A DNA stretch of 64,000 nucleotides from Acridotheres tristis (lineage: Eukaryota > Chordata > Aves > Passeriformes > Sturnidae). Where the stretch lies: the NCBI GenBank assembly GCA_037013685.1, contig CM072894.1:26163529-26227528 (forward strand), written 5' to 3'. Positions 59,596 through 64,000 of the stretch are shown piece after piece (positions within the stretch are counted from its first letter, which is position 1; each line of letters starts with the position of its first letter). A program made the position numbers and the translations under genes. The notes below the pieces were generated by a model. That model made no database searches. It worked only from the letters and a program-made list of their open reading frames with translations, and was not told where the DNA came from.

Positions 59596-62500
59596 AAATG
59601 TCACGCCAGACATTTCCAACAAACTCGAATCTCCACAGACTAGTCCAAAGCCTGGCAGAAGTCCTGACACCAGGACATTTTCCAAGAGAGAATCTTATCT
59701 GTGAGCACGTTTACAAGAACATCATTGACTAAAGTCAGAAATTAGGGACCCACTGGGCCATTCAGACCAATGGGCAGCATCAGCCAAGTTGGCAGCACAG
59801 GCAAAGATGCTGATGGAATAAGAAAAGGTGTCTTTCCTAGCTCAATGCATGTGCAGTTCTTTGACCTGAGTGAGAAATTAATCTGCATTTTTATTTTCAT
59901 ATCCTTGAACTGGAGATAACACAACCCAAGCAATGATTTTGTAGCAGGTGTATTTTTTGCTGGACATAGTTCACCTGGCATGGGGACAGCAGTCACATAG
60001 GTTACAGCTCTGTTGGGTTTTAAAGACCTCAAGGTGCTGATTGGCCTCACTGCCAGTAATCCAACAAGCCACTTTAAAACAGTTTTAAAATAATGAAATA
60101 ACTCCTAGAAAGAATTTGATGATGTGTGTTTTGCCCTTCTAAGGTATGTTGCAGTTCCATTAGACGCTGTAGGCATGTTGCGAAGCAGAAAGCTGAAAAT
60201 AAAAATGCCTGGAATGGCAGAATCCAGGACCAAAGGAAGTTAGGATTTGCAAACATATTAAGAAACAGGTTATATCAAACTTAACAAGAAGTCTGCCTGA
60301 AATGAGGCTGCAGGAATTCTCCTACTTCAAGAGCATCACACTGACCCACCTGAGCATGAAAAACTGCAGCTTTGCACAGGGAGACACTTTGAGAAGACTG
60401 GAGGCAATCCCCCACTTTCCAGAAAAGAGGATACACTTAAGGAGGGCTCGGATGAACTGATTCACTCTCCAGCATTTACAAGGTCATCACCACTGTGTGC
60501 TGGTCACACAGGCTCCTTCTGCATTTAAACAGGATTCACCCCAAGTGTGTGTGGAGACCTGAAGTGGGCTGGACTAGTTACTCCATGCAAGCTGAACACA
60601 GTGGGATATGAAACCACTAGCTTAGAGAAGATACTTGACTTTTGGAGGGCTAAAGATGACTCCTAAGGACAGTTTGCCATTTTGCCTGAAATGGTTTTGG
60701 CACCAGACAGTGCAGGACCTTCCTGATCTACTGAGACCGGGTCCATTTTTCTTTACTGGGTAATGCCATAGCTTCCTCCAGGCCACTGCATCCAAGTTTT
60801 CTTGACATGAAAAACCAGACTGTGCATGTCAAGATCTTATCTCTTCCAGGCCTTGAGACACAGCAGGATCAGGCATTGGGTCTGACAGTCACAGTAAAAC
60901 CACTTTTGGTCCCATGCAGTTCCAAAGTCACTGTCTATTTTAAGTATTTCAGTTTCTCAGGCAAGGGAGGTGGCGTTTTTCTGGAAGGCAGATCTGAGTG
61001 GAGCTGCATTGCTGAATACTGAGGGTTTCTTTCAATGACATCTGTCTGGAGTGACTCCTGCATCCTGCTCTGCTTAGCTAAAGTTCTCATCTGACTACAT
61101 CCAAAATATCATAAATTCATCTTCAAGGAAACACTTATTCTGACAGTCTCTGTCTAATAAATGTCTTCTAGAAAAGGCAGAGTGTAGTACATCTCATAAA
61201 AATACAGGACTTACAGACATTTAACAAATCTGAATTTTGAGAAACATCCCCAGTTAATTCAGCGTGTTTGGTAACAGTGTTACACAGTTACATCCCAGCA
61301 GATACTGTTATCTACCACATGCAAGGTCTGCATTCCCAAGTGAAAAAAATTGGCATCTATTTTTCTCTGAAGGCTTGAGTCTAGTGCCTCATTCCTCTCA
61401 CCAACCACTAATTTCTTCCTTACTGTTAGGAGGCATCCTATTTCATTTGCACACATCACACTTTCCCCTCTTATTTTCCCTTCAGGAAGGCTTCACTTCT
61501 TCTATATGCTGAGCTACTTTCTTTCTCTGATTTTCATCAATGAAAAAAGTCACATCACCAGATACTCTTACATGAACAACCCAGATCATTGTTCTGCCTC
61601 ATTATAGTTTGCTATAATATTCAATTTCGGTGCTTAGGACCCACAATCAGGTTACTGCTGGTAGAATTTACTTTTGCTATTCCTAGTGTCTTTATGAACT
61701 TCTTTAATTTCATTGCTCTTTGAAAGAAGCAGGGTTTCTAGGTCAGTAATCTCCCATCTTTGGAAGCTTTTCATTTAATATTTTATTTCTTGCCATGTCC
61801 TTGTGACTACATTGAGATGCTATTCCTAAAACAGTTTTAGATTATTTTATTCTTCCCCTCCAGGGATGAGAACACACCACATACTCCTAGTTCACATCAT
61901 CTTGAATCCATTCCTCACAGCACTGCACACATTTTCAGCACTCACGAGCTATAAGTTGTCATGGCTCATGAAAATCGTTGGTACAGCTTTACCAGCTGGT
62001 ACTCAAACTAACTTCATCAATTGATGAGGCAACTAGCCCATGCAGTCATCTCTTTCCAAAACTGTTCCATCATTTCATTTTATTTTTTCATTTCTGTCTA
62101 CGCCTCTGATCCTAATGTTAGTCTTCAAGCTGCCAGCTGAACTGCTCCCACTTGTTTCGATACCACTGACAACCCTTTTTGGTAACACTCACCAATGTTT
62201 GCTGCTGTGGGTACTTGGGTTATGCCCCTTCACTATTACCAAATTTAGCTTTGCTGTTATGTTGCAGCTGGTGGTTAATGCCATATGTTAACACTGCTTT
62301 CTAATTGGCTTCTACCTTAATCACATGTGACAAAAAGAAACTTTTTATTTTTGAAGCACATACTGCCAAGCAAAATTAACTTACATCATGGTCTTTGTGT
62401 CTTAAGTGAGAGTGGTGTATTTATGGCCAAAATACCAACAAAGCTATAACAACACAACCCAGGTGATAACAATATGAAATCTCCCTGCTGATGCCATAGG

Positions 62501-63744
62501 CTGCATTATTTTAGCTTATAACTCACCCCCTCTCCCCAAACCCAGGTAAAACAAAGCAAAAAAACAGAGAGAAAAAAGATAAATGTAAAGACGAGATGAA
62601 GAAAAGGGAAGCGTTGTTTCTCCTCCACCCCAAACTGCACAAGAGGGAGAAAGGCATCTGTGCAGGTGACTCAGCCAGGTCAGGGAGAGCCATCAAAGGC
62701 TGAGAATTTTTGGCATCATGAAAACATTTTCCTTACAGTTTGGGAGCCTAGAGCATCTTCAAGAAATTACAGACATAAAATGAGATATTATGATCTGTTA
62801 TGATGCTAAACCTGACCAGCCACATCCCACCCAGACTTCATTTAAGATCCCTGTATGTTCTGTTGCTTGCTTTCCTAAGTCTTCTGTGCCTTTAGTCCAG
62901 CGCCTCCTGTTCTCCAACACAATGACACTTTGCAGAGATGACATTATTAAATGTCAGAAAGTGCTCATGCAAACCTTGTTGTTTGCTAAACAAAAGAGTC
63001 AGTGAGAAAGAGACAGATGACCTTCCCTCCAAATTTCAGTGTTCAGGTTAATAGTGATGGCCCTAAGGCTGCTCAAGTTATCTAGTGTGCTATGTCACCT
63101 CAAGCCTTGTTAGCTGAGGACAACCAGGAGCCAGGCAGCACTCAGTCTGCATGAGGATGCATGGGAGCCATGAAATCTGGATTCAATCTCATGCACTACA
63201 TGTCTCATGGATATATGTCTTTTATTAAGTGACATAAGGTGGCTAGACTAGACAGTCTGAGTCCCACCTCTTTCATGTCCTGCAATAGCTTTTTTGAGGT
63301 CTCATCAGTGTTGCCTCTTGCACAACCAAAACTTTACTTGCTTCTTTTCTATGTTTAAGAGCCACAGAGTCCTTAGGCCTGCACTGTGCTTAAAACAGTC
63401 CTTAAGCCAGCACTGTTTAAGGACCAAGGAGTCCCAGTGCTCTTCCCATGGCTCTGGACTGCAGGCCTGCAGGAGCAAACTATGGAAGCACTGGGTGCCA
63501 GGGTCTCTCTGCCATGTTAGCCCAGCAGGTAGGACTGAGTCACTCCAAGTCATCTCAGAGATGCTGCAGTGATGAGAATACAATGACCAGGCTGGACAGA
63601 AAGAAGAGAAAACCCCCAGTCCAACAGACACAGCAGAAGTCTGCAGCACCAGCGTGGGTGCACAAACCAGAGCCAGTTGGAAACACGAGCAGATCCTTGC
63701 AGGAAGGCAGACAAACACTTTAACACCACTGCTCATAAAGGGCA
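59596..63744. other. No gene recognised
   Basis: AT-leaning non-coding DNA. Opposing frames at 63294-63805 (92 and 166 codons) share no recognisable content, and the longer one overlaps the MIR-like relic. No other repeat is recognised. Confidence 0.5.
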
Positions 63745-63845
63745 AAGCAGAAACAGGGAGGTTAAGTAGTTTACTTAAGCTATGGAGCAGAGCCCAGTTA
63801 GACACCCTGGAGCTGGGCTCAAGCCACTGTTAGACCAGCAGCTTT
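63745..63845 (-). repeat. MIR ancient SINE relic (best-preserved MIR in window)
   Basis: CAGAAACAGGGAGGTTAAGT, then AGTTTACTTAAGCTATGGAGC, CAGAGCCCAGTTAGACACCC and GAGCTGGGCTCAAGCC (63748-63825) track the antisense MIR sequence ('gaaactgaggcacagagaggttaagtaacttgcccaaggtcacacag...cagagctgggattcgaacc') over about 95 bp with small deletions. The order of landmarks is fully kept. Confidence 0.68.
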
Positions 63846-64000
63846 CAAATAATCATTCCCACAAACTTCTTCTGTGGTGATATTTCTGAACAATACCAGG
63901 GAACATTCCACCATAAATTGTGCTGTGTTCCAGTTTCCACATTATAGCTATGATGTAACTCAGAAACACTTTGTCCCATCAAGCCCAACAACAATAGATT

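Noticed and set aside
1..64000. CRISPR arrays, prophage, insertion sequences, operons, tRNA or rRNA genes
   Set aside because: No regularly spaced direct repeats, no bacterial gene packing, and no cloverleaf or rRNA-like sequence was seen.

Overview
The window reads as vertebrate, most probably bird, nuclear DNA that is almost entirely non-coding. The clade call rests on the repeats. At least seven stretches are chicken-repeat-1 (CR1) LINE fragments, several still decodable as pieces of the CR1 ORF2 protein. There are also a few very old MIR-like SINE relics and no mammalian SINE families. There is no bacterial-style gene packing, no operon, no ribosome-binding-site pattern and no CRISPR array. 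The many open frames of 60-210 codons are what chance gives at this base composition. None shows a recognisable protein domain except those inside CR1 copies.

Layout. Bases 1-300 look like the last part of a long 3' UTR on the + strand, ending in a well-formed polyadenylation region: UGUA motifs, an ATTAAA hexamer at 268-273, and a GT/T-rich element just downstream. The gene body would lie to the left of the window, and I cannot name the gene. From about 330 to 64000 I see no coding exon I can defend. This stretch looks intergenic (a gene desert) or, less likely, a very long intron.

Repeats. CR1 pieces lie at 6313-6557 (-), 15405-15690 (-), 26111-26430 (-), 32665-32731 (+), 35706-35770 (+), 41145-41565 (-, reverse-transcriptase region) and 59443-59595 (-). 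Ancient MIR/CORE-SINE-like pieces lie at 4231-4325, 18935-19070, 29565-29645, 34803-34855 (weak), 48535-48670 and 63745-63845. A possible endogenous-retrovirus LTR scrap sits at 38820-38950. The most striking tandem repeat is a perfect pentanucleotide array, (GAGAG)n, at 29096-29241.

Possible regulatory DNA. Several AT-rich, repeat-free blocks carry dense TAAT, forkhead-like, octamer-like and TGACAG motifs: about 6901-7340, 8380-8560, 8930-9085, 10391-10730, 12441-12780, 15890-16080, 25190-25510, 26455-26840 and 33240-33470. They look like the conserved non-coding elements that surround developmental regulator genes, but conservation cannot be shown from one sequence. Two isolated CpG-dense patches (22380-22630 and 30468-30565) are the best promoter or CpG-island candidates.

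I found no convincing undescribed biological system. The observations most worth a check are the block at 26455-26840 with its internal inverted repeat, the compact CpG patch at 30468-30565, the long pentanucleotide array, a 20-bp perfect palindrome at 54284-54303, and the polyadenylation site at the left edge.
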